Part shown: positions 44,564 through 54,437 of the stretch, one piece after another
How the letters are laid out: every line of letters begins with the position of its first letter
How positions within the stretch are numbered: position 1 is the stretch's first letter
Assembly: GCF_042648445.1 (NCBI RefSeq)
Contig: NZ_JBHRYB010000013.1
Location: 372,001-436,000 of the forward strand
Length of the DNA stretch: 64,000 nt
Origin: Bacterioplanoides pacificum
GTDB lineage: Bacteria > Pseudomonadota > Gammaproteobacteria > Pseudomonadales > Oceanobacteraceae
Direction of reading: 5' to 3'
The notes under the pieces: generated by a model
Seen by the model: the letters and a program-made list of their open reading frames with translations, nothing else
What the model was told of the DNA's origin: nothing
Databases searched by the model: none
Translations under genes and position numbers: made by a program

Positions 44564-44731
44564 GTTGTCCTCTTGGCAGTGGTTAAATACAGGCCGAGTA
44601 TAACGATGGGGGCATATTTTGTCTGTGTTGCTCACTACGACTTTAGAGAGCCATTTGTGCTGCAGTTTGCTAAAATCCGCCACCTTCCAGCCTGTTAACC
44701 GTTACCAGCCACAAGAGCCCTGCCACACCTT

Positions 44732-46138
44732 ATGTCAGCCAAACAATCCAATCGTAAACAACGCACCACGGCCGCACGCCGCAGTCAGCCGCGCCGCAGT
44801 CAGCCGCGCCGGGCAGCCACACAGCCACGTAACCCGGAAATACGTTTTGATGACCTCGGGCCATTGTGGCAGCGCTGGCTGGGCGCCAATCAGGATAAAC
44901 CGGTGCCGCTCGACCGCTGGTTAAAACAGGCCCACAACCGCCAGCAAGGACTCAGCCCGGCACAACGCTGGGCGTTAAACAGCGCCATGATTCAGGCCAG
45001 CCGTTTTCAGCAACTGGCACAGGCACTGGAGGATCAGTTTTTTCAGGACGACGAAATTGACTGGCAACAGTGGGATTTGCAATGGCAGACCGGCCAGCTC
45101 CGTGGTGATGCTTTTTGGTACTGGATTGGCTTACGCGGCCATGGCCAGTGGCTGAAAAGCCGCCATCAGTTACGCGATACCAGCTATCGTGAGCGCCTGT
45201 TTACGGCATTAAAACAACAGGCTCTGGAACAACCTCTGTCACCCTTGTGGTGCCTGTGGCATGGCATCCGGCCACAATGGTTAGCGCTGTTACAACAGCG
45301 TGCCCAACAGAGTGGCTGGAGCGACAAACAGCTGCAGAGTTTTATTAAAAAACAATGCGATTTCCCACCACTCTGGTTGCGCGCCAAGGCCGGTACCAAT
45401 CTAGCCGAACTGGAACAGTCACTGAATGAACAGGGTGTGGATGCGCAGTTAAAACACATCAACGGCAGTGAAGTGCTGGCCGCTTTTGGTGGTAAAGCGG
45501 TACAAAGCAGCAGCCAATACCAGCAGGGTGAGATCGAAATTCAGGACCTCGCCAGCCAACAAATTGCTGCCGCCGTTGGTGCCCGCCCGGGTGATAAAAT
45601 CTGGGATGCCTGCGCCGGCGCCGGTGGTAAAAGCCTGGCACTGGCCAGCGCCCTGAATGGCAAAGGTTCGGTCACCGCCACCGATATTCAGCAATACAAA
45701 CTGGATGAATTAAAGCGCCGCGCCAAACGGGCGCAGCTTCAGAATATCCGCCAGTTCTGCTGGGACGGCGAACAACCGTTAAAACTGCCGGCAGAAATCC
45801 GCAAACAACACGGCTTCGACCGGATACTGGTGGATGCGCCCTGCACCGCCGCCGGCACCTGGCGCCGCAACCCGGATGCACGCTGGCGTTTTTCAGCAAG
45901 CGACAGCCAACAATTACAGATTCTGCAACAACAATTGCTGCAACACGCCAGTGCCGCTTTGCGCCCCGGCGGGGTGCTGGTCTACGCCACCTGCAGCTGG
46001 CAACTGAGCGAAAACGAACAACAAGTCGACACCTTCCTGCAGCACAATCCGGATTTCACACTGGATGAACAATGTATGCTCGGCGCACCACTGGAAGACG
46101 CAGACTGTATGTTTTATGCCCGCTTACTGAAACGCTGA
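44732..46138 (+). CDS. RsmB/NOP-family RNA (cytosine-C5)-methyltransferase
   Basis: 468 residues from ATG 44732. A basic tail of about 35 residues, rich in Arg/Ser/Gln/Pro, precedes a NusB-like or linker region. The SAM domain has WDACAGAGGKSLALASAL (~290), the Cys loop VDAPCTAAGTWRRNPDARW (~370) and the TCSW motif with the second Cys (~430), the two-Cys set of m5C RNA enzymes. An rRNA target is likely. The tail has an exact 15-bp duplication. Confidence 0.88.
   Translation: MSAKQSNRKQRTTAARRSQPRRSQPRRAATQPRNPEIRFDDLGPLWQRWLGANQDKPVPLDRWLKQAHNRQQGLSPAQRWALNSAMIQASRFQQLAQALEDQFFQDDEIDWQQWDLQWQTGQLRGDAFWYWIGLRGHGQWLKSRHQLRDTSYRERLFTALKQQALEQPLSPLWCLWHGIRPQWLALLQQRAQQSGWSDKQLQSFIKKQCDFPPLWLRAKAGTNLAELEQSLNEQGVDAQLKHINGSEVLAAFGGKAVQSSSQYQQGEIEIQDLASQQIAAAVGARPGDKIWDACAGAGGKSLALASALNGKGSVTATDIQQYKLDELKRRAKRAQLQNIRQFCWDGEQPLKLPAEIRKQHGFDRILVDAPCTAAGTWRRNPDARWRFSASDSQQLQILQQQLLQHASAALRPGGVLVYATCSWQLSENEQQVDTFLQHNPDFTLDEQCMLGAPLEDADCMFYARLLKR
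44781..44810 (+). repeat. Exact 15-bp tandem duplication in the RNA methyltransferase tail
   Basis: GCAGTCAGCCGCGCC occurs at 44781-44795 and directly again at 44796-44810, giving the repeated residues SQPRR. It is likely a slippage product in a disordered basic tail. Confidence 0.95.
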
Positions 46139-46239
46139 GACCGGATCCGACAGAGTCGCCACAAACGGCGCGGCTGAGCCCTTCAGTCGCCGCCGTCTCG
46201 CTGGCATACTGAGCGCCGCTTTTACCACAGGGAAAGACC

Positions 46240-47223
46240 ATGTCCGGCAGCCAGAGCAGCGCACAACAAAAAAGCCGTCAGGCGTTACAACATCTGCAAA
46301 AACAACTTGCCCAGGCCATTCAGACCCGGCCCGATAAGCTGCAGCTGGTGCTGGTAAATCTGTTGTGTGGTGGTCATCTGTTGCTGGAAGATGCCCCCGG
46401 CCTGGGTAAAACCACCCTGGCGCGGGCACTCAGCCAGACGCTGGGATTATCCATGAAACGGGTGCAATGTACGCCGGATCTGATGCCGTCAGATATCACT
46501 GGCATCAGTGTGTATAACAGCGAAGAACACGATTTCCACTTTATCCCCGGCCCGGTGTTCAGCAACATTCTGCTGGCCGATGAAATCAACCGCGCCACCC
46601 CCAGAACCCAGTCAGCCTTGCTGGAAGCCATGGCCGAAGGCACCGTCAGTGTCGATCGTAAAACCTACAAACTGCCTCAGCCTTTTATGGTGATTGCCAC
46701 CCAGAATCCGGTGGAGTTCAGTGGCACGTTTCCGTTACCGGAAGCCCAGCTGGACCGCTTTTTTATCCGCCTCAGCCTTGGCTACCCAGATGAACAGCAG
46801 GAAGTAGCGCTGATGCTGGCGCAACTGACGGGCCATCCGCTGCAACAACTGAAAGCCGTTCTGAACGACAGAAGTCTGCGAGCACTGCAGCAACAGTGCG
46901 ACAAAATCACCCTGTCCGCCGCGATGGCGGGCTACATCAGCCAGCTGGTACGCGCCACCCGGCAACACCCTCAGGTGCGCCTGGGCGCCAGCCCGCGTGG
47001 TTCGCTGGCACTGATGCGTGCCGCCCGGGCAATGGCGTTATTGCAGGGCCAGGCGGCGGTGACTCCGGCTCTGATTCCGGACCTGCTGGAGCCGGTTCTG
47101 GGCCACCGTATCGTCTGGCGGGATAACAACCGTTATCAGTCATCCGCCGCCGCTCAGCAGGGCTTCTGGCAGGAAATTCTCGACAGCACGCCACAACCGG
47201 ATTTTCCGGACCAGAAGTCATGA
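46240..47223 (+). CDS. MoxR-family AAA+ ATPase
   Basis: 327 residues from ATG 46240. Walker A is EDAPGLGKT (~50), Walker B ILLADEINRATPR (~110), sensor 1 VIATQNPVEFSGTFPLPEAQLDRF (landmark ~165). MoxR proteins act as chaperone-like ATPases for the DUF58 and transglutaminase partners encoded next. Its stop overlaps the next ATG (ATGA). Confidence 0.94.
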   Translation: MSGSQSSAQQKSRQALQHLQKQLAQAIQTRPDKLQLVLVNLLCGGHLLLEDAPGLGKTTLARALSQTLGLSMKRVQCTPDLMPSDITGISVYNSEEHDFHFIPGPVFSNILLADEINRATPRTQSALLEAMAEGTVSVDRKTYKLPQPFMVIATQNPVEFSGTFPLPEAQLDRFFIRLSLGYPDEQQEVALMLAQLTGHPLQQLKAVLNDRSLRALQQQCDKITLSAAMAGYISQLVRATRQHPQVRLGASPRGSLALMRAARAMALLQGQAAVTPALIPDLLEPVLGHRIVWRDNNRYQSSAAAQQGFWQEILDSTPQPDFPDQKS

Positions 47224-48434
47224 GCCGGACGGCCGCGCTGGAAGCCCGGATACAACCCCTGGCGCGCTGGCTTAGCCGTTATGTCAACGGTCACCGCTTG
47301 TTATGGCTGCTGGTACTGGTGTGTTTTCTGATCGCCTGGAACCGTGGCATCGCCTTATTGTATGGCCTGGTTGCGTTATTACTGGCATTACTGACGATCA
47401 GCTGGATTGCTCCCTGGCTCAACCTGCGCCAGTTACACATCCGCCGCCAGCAACTGGGGCAGACACAGGTCGGTCAGTTAATCCAGCTGCAATATACCTT
47501 TGTCACCCCACAACCCGGGTATTTTGTCACCCTGAGTGAACACATTGGCGACCACTCAGGCAGCCATTTCCTGGCCCGGATAGAACCACAACACAGCTGT
47601 TGTTTATCCTACCCGGCCAGCCAGCGCGGCATCTTTCAGCTGGCGCCCAGCCAGATCGCCAGTGGCTGGCCGTTTGGCCTGCTTGACAGGCCCATCAGCG
47701 CCCGCAGTGAACCCTGTCAGATTGAAATTCAGCCTGCCCGCTTTGATATTCACACCCTGCCACAACCCGGCAGCCAGAACCCACTGCCGGAAGGCTCGGA
47801 CTCCTGCCTGCAACGTCAGGCTCAGAGCGAATATTCCGGGGTACGGCCACTACGTCCGGGCGATTCGCTGAAACACGTACACTGGAGTGCCAGCGCCCGC
47901 CAGCAACAGCTGGTGGTACGTGAATATCACAGTTACGACACCCCCTGCTGGTTGGTTGTGATCGACGCTCAGCGCAACAGCGCAATCGGCCAGGGCAGCG
48001 ACAACAGCTTTGAATACGCCCTCAGTATCGCCGCATCGTTAGTGCAGTTTGCCCAGCAACAACAGTTACGGCTGCAGCTGGTGGTCGGTTGCCAACAGCC
48101 ACTGCAACTGACGGTTGAGCCGGGCAAGCAGGATTTACAGCCCGTATTTTCAGCACTGGCCGCGGTGCAGGACGATGGCGAGCTGGAGTATTCGCAACTG
48201 CTGCAGCAAACACTTAACCGCAGCAGCGATAACCCGGTGCTGATCACAGTACGCCACAGTGGCCAGACACTCGATTGCCAGCCACCGGCGGGGCATATCG
48301 ACATCGTGTTTAACCAGCAGAGTTTTATCACTCCGATGGCCAGTTATGCGGAAGGCTGGCGTTCGCTCAACCCACACTGTTTGCAACTGCAGTTACATCG
48401 TTTATCGAATATCGCCCAGGTGTGGAACGCATGA
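47220..48434 (+). CDS. DUF58 membrane protein
   Basis: 404 residues from ATG 47220, overlapping moxR and tgpA by 4 bp each. Two N-terminal membrane helices (~35-70). The DUF58 signature SEYSGVRPLRPGDSLKHVHWSASAR appears near 200-225, followed by a von Willebrand-like domain starting LVVIDAQRNS. It is the middle gene of the conserved MoxR-DUF58-TgpA unit. Confidence 0.9.
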   Translation: MSRTAALEARIQPLARWLSRYVNGHRLLWLLVLVCFLIAWNRGIALLYGLVALLLALLTISWIAPWLNLRQLHIRRQQLGQTQVGQLIQLQYTFVTPQPGYFVTLSEHIGDHSGSHFLARIEPQHSCCLSYPASQRGIFQLAPSQIASGWPFGLLDRPISARSEPCQIEIQPARFDIHTLPQPGSQNPLPEGSDSCLQRQAQSEYSGVRPLRPGDSLKHVHWSASARQQQLVVREYHSYDTPCWLVVIDAQRNSAIGQGSDNSFEYALSIAASLVQFAQQQQLRLQLVVGCQQPLQLTVEPGKQDLQPVFSALAAVQDDGELEYSQLLQQTLNRSSDNPVLITVRHSGQTLDCQPPAGHIDIVFNQQSFITPMASYAEGWRSLNPHCLQLQLHRLSNIAQVWNA

Positions 48435-50626
48435 TTAATCGCCAACAGACATTTTTCTGGTTTGCCCTGCAACTGGCCTGTGCCAGTGGTGGTGCGATTG
48501 CCGCTCTGCTGACACCGGCACTGGGCTGGCTGGCCGCCTTAGTGACCCTGCCGGCCAGCTATATCACCCTGCGACTGGGCTGGAAGGCACGCCAGCAACC
48601 ACTGGACAACAAACCCCTGGCCGATGGCCTGGCGGCTCTCGGTATCGCCGTATTTATCGTATTGCTGTTTGTCAGCGGCCTGATGCCGGCACTGACGCTG
48701 TTATTGTTGTTCGCTACGCTGGCGTTAAACACCCAGATGAACAGCTACCGTAAGTTTTATCTGGCCCAGCTGATCAGCTTTGTTTTTTTATTAATCGGTG
48801 CCGCCGAAGCACACAGTGGCCACTATTTATTATTAATGGCGCTGTATGTGGTGTTCGCCGCTTTTGCTCTGACAGAGGCCTGGCTCGATCAGGATAACAC
48901 CGGGCAACCGGTAACGGGTCCCGGTCACCGGCAACGACTACAGTTGGCGGCGGTTACCGTCGCACTGGCGTTTGTCATTTACCTGTTAATCCCGCGCTTA
49001 CCGGCGCTTAACTGGGGTGCCCAGCAGGCATCCGCCAGCGACTTTTACCATAACCAGCAGTGGCAGAAAGAAGCCCGCTCCGGGTCACCATCAACATCAC
49101 AGCCAGCCGCAGAACACAGCCGTCCCGGTGACCTTGATCAGGCCCGGGAACAAAAGAATCAGCAGCTGCAACAAATCACTCAGCTGTCACGGGCTGAGAC
49201 GCCCGACGGCGACCCCAGTTACCGCTACCCGGGCTTTAACGAACAATTTGATATCCGCGACCCATCCCGCGGCGGCGCCATCGACCTGTTTGCCATCGTG
49301 GCCCGTATGCAGGCCAGTCATGGTGGTTATTTAAAAGTCCGCACCTTTGACCATTTCGATGGTCTCAGCTGGAGCACGGCCAACGAGGATATTTCGCGTA
49401 AGTTATCGGCCGGACCATCCGGAAAATTCCGTTTACAGGATGATAAAGCGGGCAATTTTCAGCACATTATTCAGATTGAAGCGCCACTGCCCGCCTGGCT
49501 GCCAGTCGCCGCCGATCCGGTCAGCCTGTGGCTACCGGCCAGTGCCATTGCACTGGACCAGTTTGACCAGCCACTGCTGCCCGGCGCGTTACAACCCGGC
49601 ACCCGCTATACCGTATTATCGCAGCTGCACACTCTGGATAACCGGCCCATTTCTCACGCCCCGCGACCCACCCCGCAGGACCGCCAGCTACCAACCGATT
49701 TTGACCCACGCATCACCCAGCTGGCGCGTACCACCACACAGCAGGCGCACGACCCGTTCAGCCAGGCCCTGCTGCTGGAGCAACACCTGCGCAGCCAATA
49801 TCAGTACGACTTTAACGCCATTCTCGACTCCCAGGGACGTACACCACTAAGCCGTTTTTTATTTGAAACCCAACAAGGCCACTGTGAATATTTTGCCAGT
49901 GCCATGGTGATGATGTTACGCAGCCTGGATATTCCGGCACGGCTGGTGACCGGTTTCAGCGCTACCAGCCGTAACCCACTGACCGGCTATTTTGAAATCC
50001 GTGCCATTGATGGCCACGCCTGGGTCGAAGCCTGGATCGATAACCGCTGGCTGACGTTTGAACCCACCGCGTTTTATCAGCTTCCACAACGCAGCCACTC
50101 TTACTCGAGTGCTGAACAGATTCAGCAATATGCACAACAACTGATCCGGCTGGATGAAGTAAATCACAACGGAGAATTCAGCCTCAGTGCCTGGCTCAGC
50201 CGGATCTGGAATATCTTATACACCCTGCTGATCAGCCTGGTCGCGCTGCTGCAGCTGCTGTTATGGCCACTGTGTATCCTCGCCTTGCTGACGCTGGCTG
50301 GCTGGCTGAGCCGGCGCTGGTGGCAACCTCCCGTACTGGCCGCCGTCGGCCGCTGGCGGTTACGTCGCTTCCGGCCGGAGGCACAGGACGATGCCACCAG
50401 GGTGCTGAAATACTGCCTCAGCCAGCTGCAACTGATGTGTTATCAGACACCCCGTCTGCCCGGCCAGCCGCTTGAGCAGTGGATTGCCCGGTTGCAGCAA
50501 CAACACCCGCAGGCCAGCGGCCTGGAGTCACTGGCCGAACAGGTGCAACAGGTTTTTTATTATCAGCAGCCACTTGATCGCGGTCGTCTGCAAACCACAC
50601 TGACGACGTTATTAAATACCCTGTAA
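48431..50626 (+). CDS. TgpA-like transglutaminase membrane protein (DUF3488)
   Basis: 731 residues from ATG 48431 (a GTG at 48422 is in frame). Five or six membrane helices occupy ~10-190. The periplasmic transglutaminase domain has the catalytic Cys in ETQQGHCEYFASAMVMMLRSL (~480), His in AIDGHAWVEAWI (~525) and Asp in the following strand. One more membrane helix (~590-620) leads to a cytoplasmic DUF4129-type tail. TgpA is essential in P. aeruginosa. Confidence 0.93.
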   Translation: MINRQQTFFWFALQLACASGGAIAALLTPALGWLAALVTLPASYITLRLGWKARQQPLDNKPLADGLAALGIAVFIVLLFVSGLMPALTLLLLFATLALNTQMNSYRKFYLAQLISFVFLLIGAAEAHSGHYLLLMALYVVFAAFALTEAWLDQDNTGQPVTGPGHRQRLQLAAVTVALAFVIYLLIPRLPALNWGAQQASASDFYHNQQWQKEARSGSPSTSQPAAEHSRPGDLDQAREQKNQQLQQITQLSRAETPDGDPSYRYPGFNEQFDIRDPSRGGAIDLFAIVARMQASHGGYLKVRTFDHFDGLSWSTANEDISRKLSAGPSGKFRLQDDKAGNFQHIIQIEAPLPAWLPVAADPVSLWLPASAIALDQFDQPLLPGALQPGTRYTVLSQLHTLDNRPISHAPRPTPQDRQLPTDFDPRITQLARTTTQQAHDPFSQALLLEQHLRSQYQYDFNAILDSQGRTPLSRFLFETQQGHCEYFASAMVMMLRSLDIPARLVTGFSATSRNPLTGYFEIRAIDGHAWVEAWIDNRWLTFEPTAFYQLPQRSHSYSSAEQIQQYAQQLIRLDEVNHNGEFSLSAWLSRIWNILYTLLISLVALLQLLLWPLCILALLTLAGWLSRRWWQPPVLAAVGRWRLRRFRPEAQDDATRVLKYCLSQLQLMCYQTPRLPGQPLEQWIARLQQQHPQASGLESLAEQVQQVFYYQQPLDRGRLQTTLTTLLNTL

Positions 50627-50697
50627 GCCACAAAACTTGTGCTTTAAGCCAGCACCAATACAATGCTGTTGTCAGGTGACACCGTACCTGGCCGTCA

Positions 50698-51006
50698 TGA
50701 GCGCAACCGAACAACGCTGTGGCACAGAGGACGGCGTTGCTGACAGCCGCTATTACCAGCAGAAATTCGACCAGGCGTTATTATCAAAATGCCGTATTGA
50801 AGCCCTGGCGCTTTTTCCGCCAGCCGCTGGGGTTATTACCACAAACGGATGACAACATGCGCGATTTATTACCCGACGGTCACCAGCCACTGATGCATCT
50901 GTTGCACCTCAGCCAGGGCGGTTTATTAATCAGCCTGCCGGCCGGGGCACTGGCCGGTAATAACAGCTGCTGGCAGGAAGTCACGCTGACGCGTTATTAC
51001 GACTGA
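50698..51006 (+). pseudogene. Possible small frameshifted gene
   Basis: In the 388-bp gap between the transglutaminase and GFA genes two overlapping rightward frames look as if they continue each other. Frame one, from ATG 50698, reads MSATEQRCGTEDG and SRYYQQKFDQALLSKCRIEALALF and stops near 50850. Frame two, containing ATG 50857, reads MRDLLPDGHQPLMHLLHLSQGG and ends at 51006. The pair suggests a ~100-residue gene broken by one frameshift, or a 49-residue gene from 50857. No family recognised. Confidence 0.35.
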
Positions 51007-51014
51007 CGCTGTCA

Positions 51015-51422
51015 TCAGGGCTGTTTGTCGTACACCGCCACACCCGGCGGAATATCAAACCAGTCCTGTTTTTCGCTGACCCAGACATGCGCAACCGGCT
51101 GAATAATGCGGGTATCGGATAAATTGGCCGGTTTCAGTTTAACGATTTCCGGTTCATCCGGATTGTAATGATAAATACGGTTACCACAGGTTGGACAAAA
51201 CTGCGCGGCATTCACATTGCCGCTGTCAGCCAGACGACTCCAGCTTTGCATATCACCATAAAATTCGACATCGTCACGTTTCACCACAGCGGTAATACTG
51301 AAAGCACTGGTCGATAACTTCTGACATTCTTTGCAATGACAGGCCACCACCATTTGTGGTGCCGCTAATAATTTATAACGCACACCACCACACTGGCAGG
51401 AACCTTCAATCGGGTAGCTCAT
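51015..51422 (-). CDS. GFA-family zinc enzyme
   Basis: 135 residues from ATG 51422. The zinc cysteines of the GFA/CENP-V fold are in place: CQCGGVRY (~10), CHCKECQK (~30) and CPTCGNRI (~82). Founding members act on S-hydroxymethylglutathione, but most GFA proteins have unknown substrates. Ten bp after def, likely one transcript. Confidence 0.9.
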   Translation of the reverse strand: MSYPIEGSCQCGGVRYKLLAAPQMVVACHCKECQKLSTSAFSITAVVKRDDVEFYGDMQSWSRLADSGNVNAAQFCPTCGNRIYHYNPDEPEIVKLKPANLSDTRIIQPVAHVWVSEKQDWFDIPPGVAVYDKQP

Positions 51423-51432
51423 GACTCTCTCC

Positions 51433-51933
51433 TTATCGTTGGCGCGCGGCTTTGGCGGCTTTTTTTAACGCCATATTGCGCTTTAGCGGCGACAGGTAAT
51501 CAATAAACAGATTACCGGCCAGATGATCAATTTCATGTTGCATCACCACCGCCAGAAAATCATCACTCTGAATGGTTTGTTGTTCTCCATGACGATCCAG
51601 CGCCGTCACCGTGACCTGGCGATAACGTTCTACATCGGCGTAATAATCGGGCATCGACAAACATCCTTCCTGACCGGTAACACGATCCGAGCCGGACACA
51701 ATTTCCGGGTTTATTAAAATCAGCGGTTCGTTACGCTGCTCCGAAATATCGATAATCACCAGCGCTTCAGAGCGACCAACCTGAGTAGCCGCCAGGCCAA
51801 TACCATGGCTGGTGGCGTACAGCGTATCGAGCATATCGTCGATCAGCGATTGTATTGCCGCAACATCAGTAACCGGCTCAGCCGGTTGTTTCAGACGAGG
51901 GTCTGGTGCGGTCAGAATATCAAGAATAGCCAT
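51433..51933 (-). CDS. def: Peptide deformylase
   Basis: 166 residues from ATG 51933. Motifs I-III are all visible: GIGLAATQVG (~45), EGCLSMP (~90, metal Cys) and QHEIDHLAGNLFIDYL (~133, two metal His and catalytic Glu). It removes the formyl group from new proteins. It is outside the usual fmt-def locus, so it may be a second copy. Confidence 0.95.
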   Translation of the reverse strand: MAILDILTAPDPRLKQPAEPVTDVAAIQSLIDDMLDTLYATSHGIGLAATQVGRSEALVIIDISEQRNEPLILINPEIVSGSDRVTGQEGCLSMPDYYADVERYRQVTVTALDRHGEQQTIQSDDFLAVVMQHEIDHLAGNLFIDYLSPLKRNMALKKAAKAARQR

Positions 51934-52009
51934 GTATCAATCTCAGAAAATGCATTACCTCTCTGGCAATCACAGAGGCAATGGGGAAGCTTCAGCCACA
52001 ACCGGGCGT

Positions 52010-52405
52010 TCAGGGCATATCAAAACAATGGAACGATTCCGTAATGACCCGCCCCTGTTCATCCTGGCGGTATTGCAGAAATACCTGATTACATTCCTGG
52101 TGTTGCCAGGGCTTGCAATAACTCAGTGATAACGAACAGACCTGGTTAATACAACCCGCCATCAGCGCGTTGTAATTATTGCGGCTGTTTTCTGCCACCA
52201 GGTCGGCCAGCACCGAACCAACGGTTTTAAAACGTGGCAGGCGACAGCCATTATTCGCCTCGCTGATAGGATGATCGGCGTGTTGTACCAGCGCATTAAT
52301 AACCCCGCGATCCACCAGCGGGCCATGGTCGGTACTGTAAAAGTACAGGTAATGTGCCAGCCCACCACACAACACACCGGCCATTAAAAACAGCAGATGT
52401 TTCAT
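52010..52405 (-). CDS. Small membrane-anchored or exported protein, unknown
   Basis: 131 residues from ATG 52405, just after the stop of the next gene upstream. A hydrophobic start (about 2-20, HLLFLMAGVLCGGLAHYLYF) is a membrane anchor or signal. Six cysteines occur in the soluble part (NNGCRLPRF, AGCINQVCS, SYCKPW, HQECN, FHCFDMP), suggesting disulfides outside the cytoplasm. Family unknown. Confidence 0.6.
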   Translation of the reverse strand: MKHLLFLMAGVLCGGLAHYLYFYSTDHGPLVDRGVINALVQHADHPISEANNGCRLPRFKTVGSVLADLVAENSRNNYNALMAGCINQVCSLSLSYCKPWQHQECNQVFLQYRQDEQGRVITESFHCFDMP

Positions 52406-52406
52406 C

Positions 52407-52625
52407 TCAGGCTCCGGCGTCAATCATATTGAGGATTTTCCGGGCTTTTTCGAAGTGATCCAGCTGATGGGTCTGGATCCACCAGCTGGCCGCTTCCATC
52501 AGCAGCTCCGGATCGTCATTTTTGTTGGCAAAAAAGGCATAAAAAGATAACCCGACCTGCTCCCCCTTCCGGGCGATTTTCTGTTCACAGACCTGGCGGA
52601 TTTTATCACGTAACTGCGGGCGCAT
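52407..52625 (-). CDS. Small helical protein, unknown
   Basis: 72 residues from ATG 52625. Mostly helical and charged (LRDKIRQVCEQKIARKGEQ; LLMEAASWWIQTHQLDHFEKARK). It overlaps or abuts the start of the next gene and is probably cotranslated with it. Not recognised. Confidence 0.55.
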   Translation of the reverse strand: MRPQLRDKIRQVCEQKIARKGEQVGLSFYAFFANKNDDPELLMEAASWWIQTHQLDHFEKARKILNMIDAGA

Positions 52626-52715
52626 AATGTTAGAGGAGTCAATAATTAAAAGGCAACATTACTCCGCTTACCAGCGGAACACAATGTCCGCTGTCACAAA
52701 CCCGCCATTCATTAC

Positions 52716-54344
52716 TCAGCTCTGATCAGTGAAATATTCCAGCCGGCTGATTACCTGCTCACTGGCATCATTCATACGTTGGCTGGCATCCTTGGTTGAC
52801 GCCACAATATCCGCTGTTTCGCTCGTCAGGCTTTGCACCTGATGCACATTCTGGCTGATGTCATGGGCCACCATACTCTGCTCCTCAGCAGCCGTGGCAA
52901 TTTGTTGCGTTTGTTCGTTTACCCGTTCAACCTGCTGCAACACCTGCTCAATCATCTGGTTATTATCTTCCACCTGACTACAGGCTGAATCGGCAATGGC
53001 AGAACTGTCAGCCATCCGCCCTACGGCCTGCTCACTGGCCTGGTTGAGATTATTCAGCAGGGTTTCAATTTCGTTGACGGAATCCTGAGAGCGTTGTGCC
53101 AGGGTGCGCACTTCATCGGCAACAACGGCAAAACCTCTTCCCTGCTCCCCCGCCCGGGCCGCTTCAATGGCTGCGTTTAACGCCAATAAATTGGTTTGTT
53201 CTGCAATAGCGCGGATAACATCCAGTATCTGTTCGATATTAGCGGTTTCCTGACGCAACTGGCCAATGACATTACTGGTATCAGCCAGCGAGGCCACCAG
53301 CGAACGAATCGACTCCACCGTCTGTTGTGACGACGACAACCCCTCACCGGCGCGCAGTGCAATATCGCGCGTAGCGCTGGCGGTATCATTGGTATTCGCG
53401 GCAATGGTTCTGGCGGTGGCTGACATTTCTTCAATAGCGGTCACCACCTGAATAATGTGATTCCCGACCTGTTCAACCACCTGCTGTACCCGCTGGTTGG
53501 ATTGCAGCACCGCCACGCTGTTATCACCAACCAGGTTGGCAGACTGCTTGATATCCTGCACCACCTGGCTCAGATACACAGCAGTGTCACTGAGTGCCAG
53601 GCCCAGACGTGCCAGTTCATCACTTCCCTGCAACTCAGCCCGTACCCCCAGGCTGCCTTTTGCCAGCCGCTCAGAGGCCTGCTGCACGGTACGGATACGC
53701 TGAATAAAATGGCCGGAAATCCAGCCGCCCAGTACAACCGCCACCAGCAAGGCCACCCCCAGTGACAGATAAAATGTGATACCGGCGCGATGAATGATCG
53801 ACGCTGTTTGTTGCTGACTGTCGGCCGCCGCCTGGCGGGTTTTTTCGCTGAACTGATCGAGGAAAACAATCAGTTGCTGATGGGCCTGAATAAATCCCTG
53901 AAACACAGCATACGGGGCTTTGTGATCGCTGGCCTGCTCCATGGCACTGACAAATGCCCGGGCGCGCTGCTGGAAAGCGGTCGTTAAGCGGCGCAACTGC
54001 TGGTAATCCTGTGGCGCACCGCTGTAACTGTTTTCCAGCTGCTGCAGCAATTGTGGAGTGCGACGATAATTGTCATCAATCTGTTGCAGATAACTGCGGG
54101 TCTGATCGCTCAGGTTTAATAAATACGCAATCTGCAAACCACGGATATTCAGTGCGATGTCCACTTGCAGGGCTTTAATCTGCTCAAACTGCTGGGTTAC
54201 CAGAAAATGTTGCTGGTAGAACTGCTGGTATTGCCCGGCAACCTGATTGCCCGCCTGGCGAATACTCACCACCGCCAGCAAAAAAATCACCAGTATCGTC
54301 AGCAACAATAAAACAAACTTTCCACGTACTGATAAACCCGCCAT
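52716..54344 (-). CDS. Methyl-accepting chemotaxis protein
   Basis: 542 residues from ATG 54344. Membrane helices at about 8-28 and 185-205 flank a periplasmic helical domain of ~150 residues of the four-helix-bundle type; HAMP follows (~205-260). The signalling tip AIAEQTNLLALNAAIEAARAGEQGRGFAVVADEVRTLA (landmark ~375-410) is standard. It is a chemoreceptor for an unknown small ligand. Confidence 0.92.
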   Translation of the reverse strand: MAGLSVRGKFVLLLLTILVIFLLAVVSIRQAGNQVAGQYQQFYQQHFLVTQQFEQIKALQVDIALNIRGLQIAYLLNLSDQTRSYLQQIDDNYRRTPQLLQQLENSYSGAPQDYQQLRRLTTAFQQRARAFVSAMEQASDHKAPYAVFQGFIQAHQQLIVFLDQFSEKTRQAAADSQQQTASIIHRAGITFYLSLGVALLVAVVLGGWISGHFIQRIRTVQQASERLAKGSLGVRAELQGSDELARLGLALSDTAVYLSQVVQDIKQSANLVGDNSVAVLQSNQRVQQVVEQVGNHIIQVVTAIEEMSATARTIAANTNDTASATRDIALRAGEGLSSSQQTVESIRSLVASLADTSNVIGQLRQETANIEQILDVIRAIAEQTNLLALNAAIEAARAGEQGRGFAVVADEVRTLAQRSQDSVNEIETLLNNLNQASEQAVGRMADSSAIADSACSQVEDNNQMIEQVLQQVERVNEQTQQIATAAEEQSMVAHDISQNVHQVQSLTSETADIVASTKDASQRMNDASEQVISRLEYFTDQS

Positions 54345-54437
54345 TGAAAATCCTCTGCCTGATTGCCCGCATACTGACAGCGGGTTTATTGTTATTACGG
54401 CATGGATATACGGAACTTTAGCGCTGCGTGAACAATC

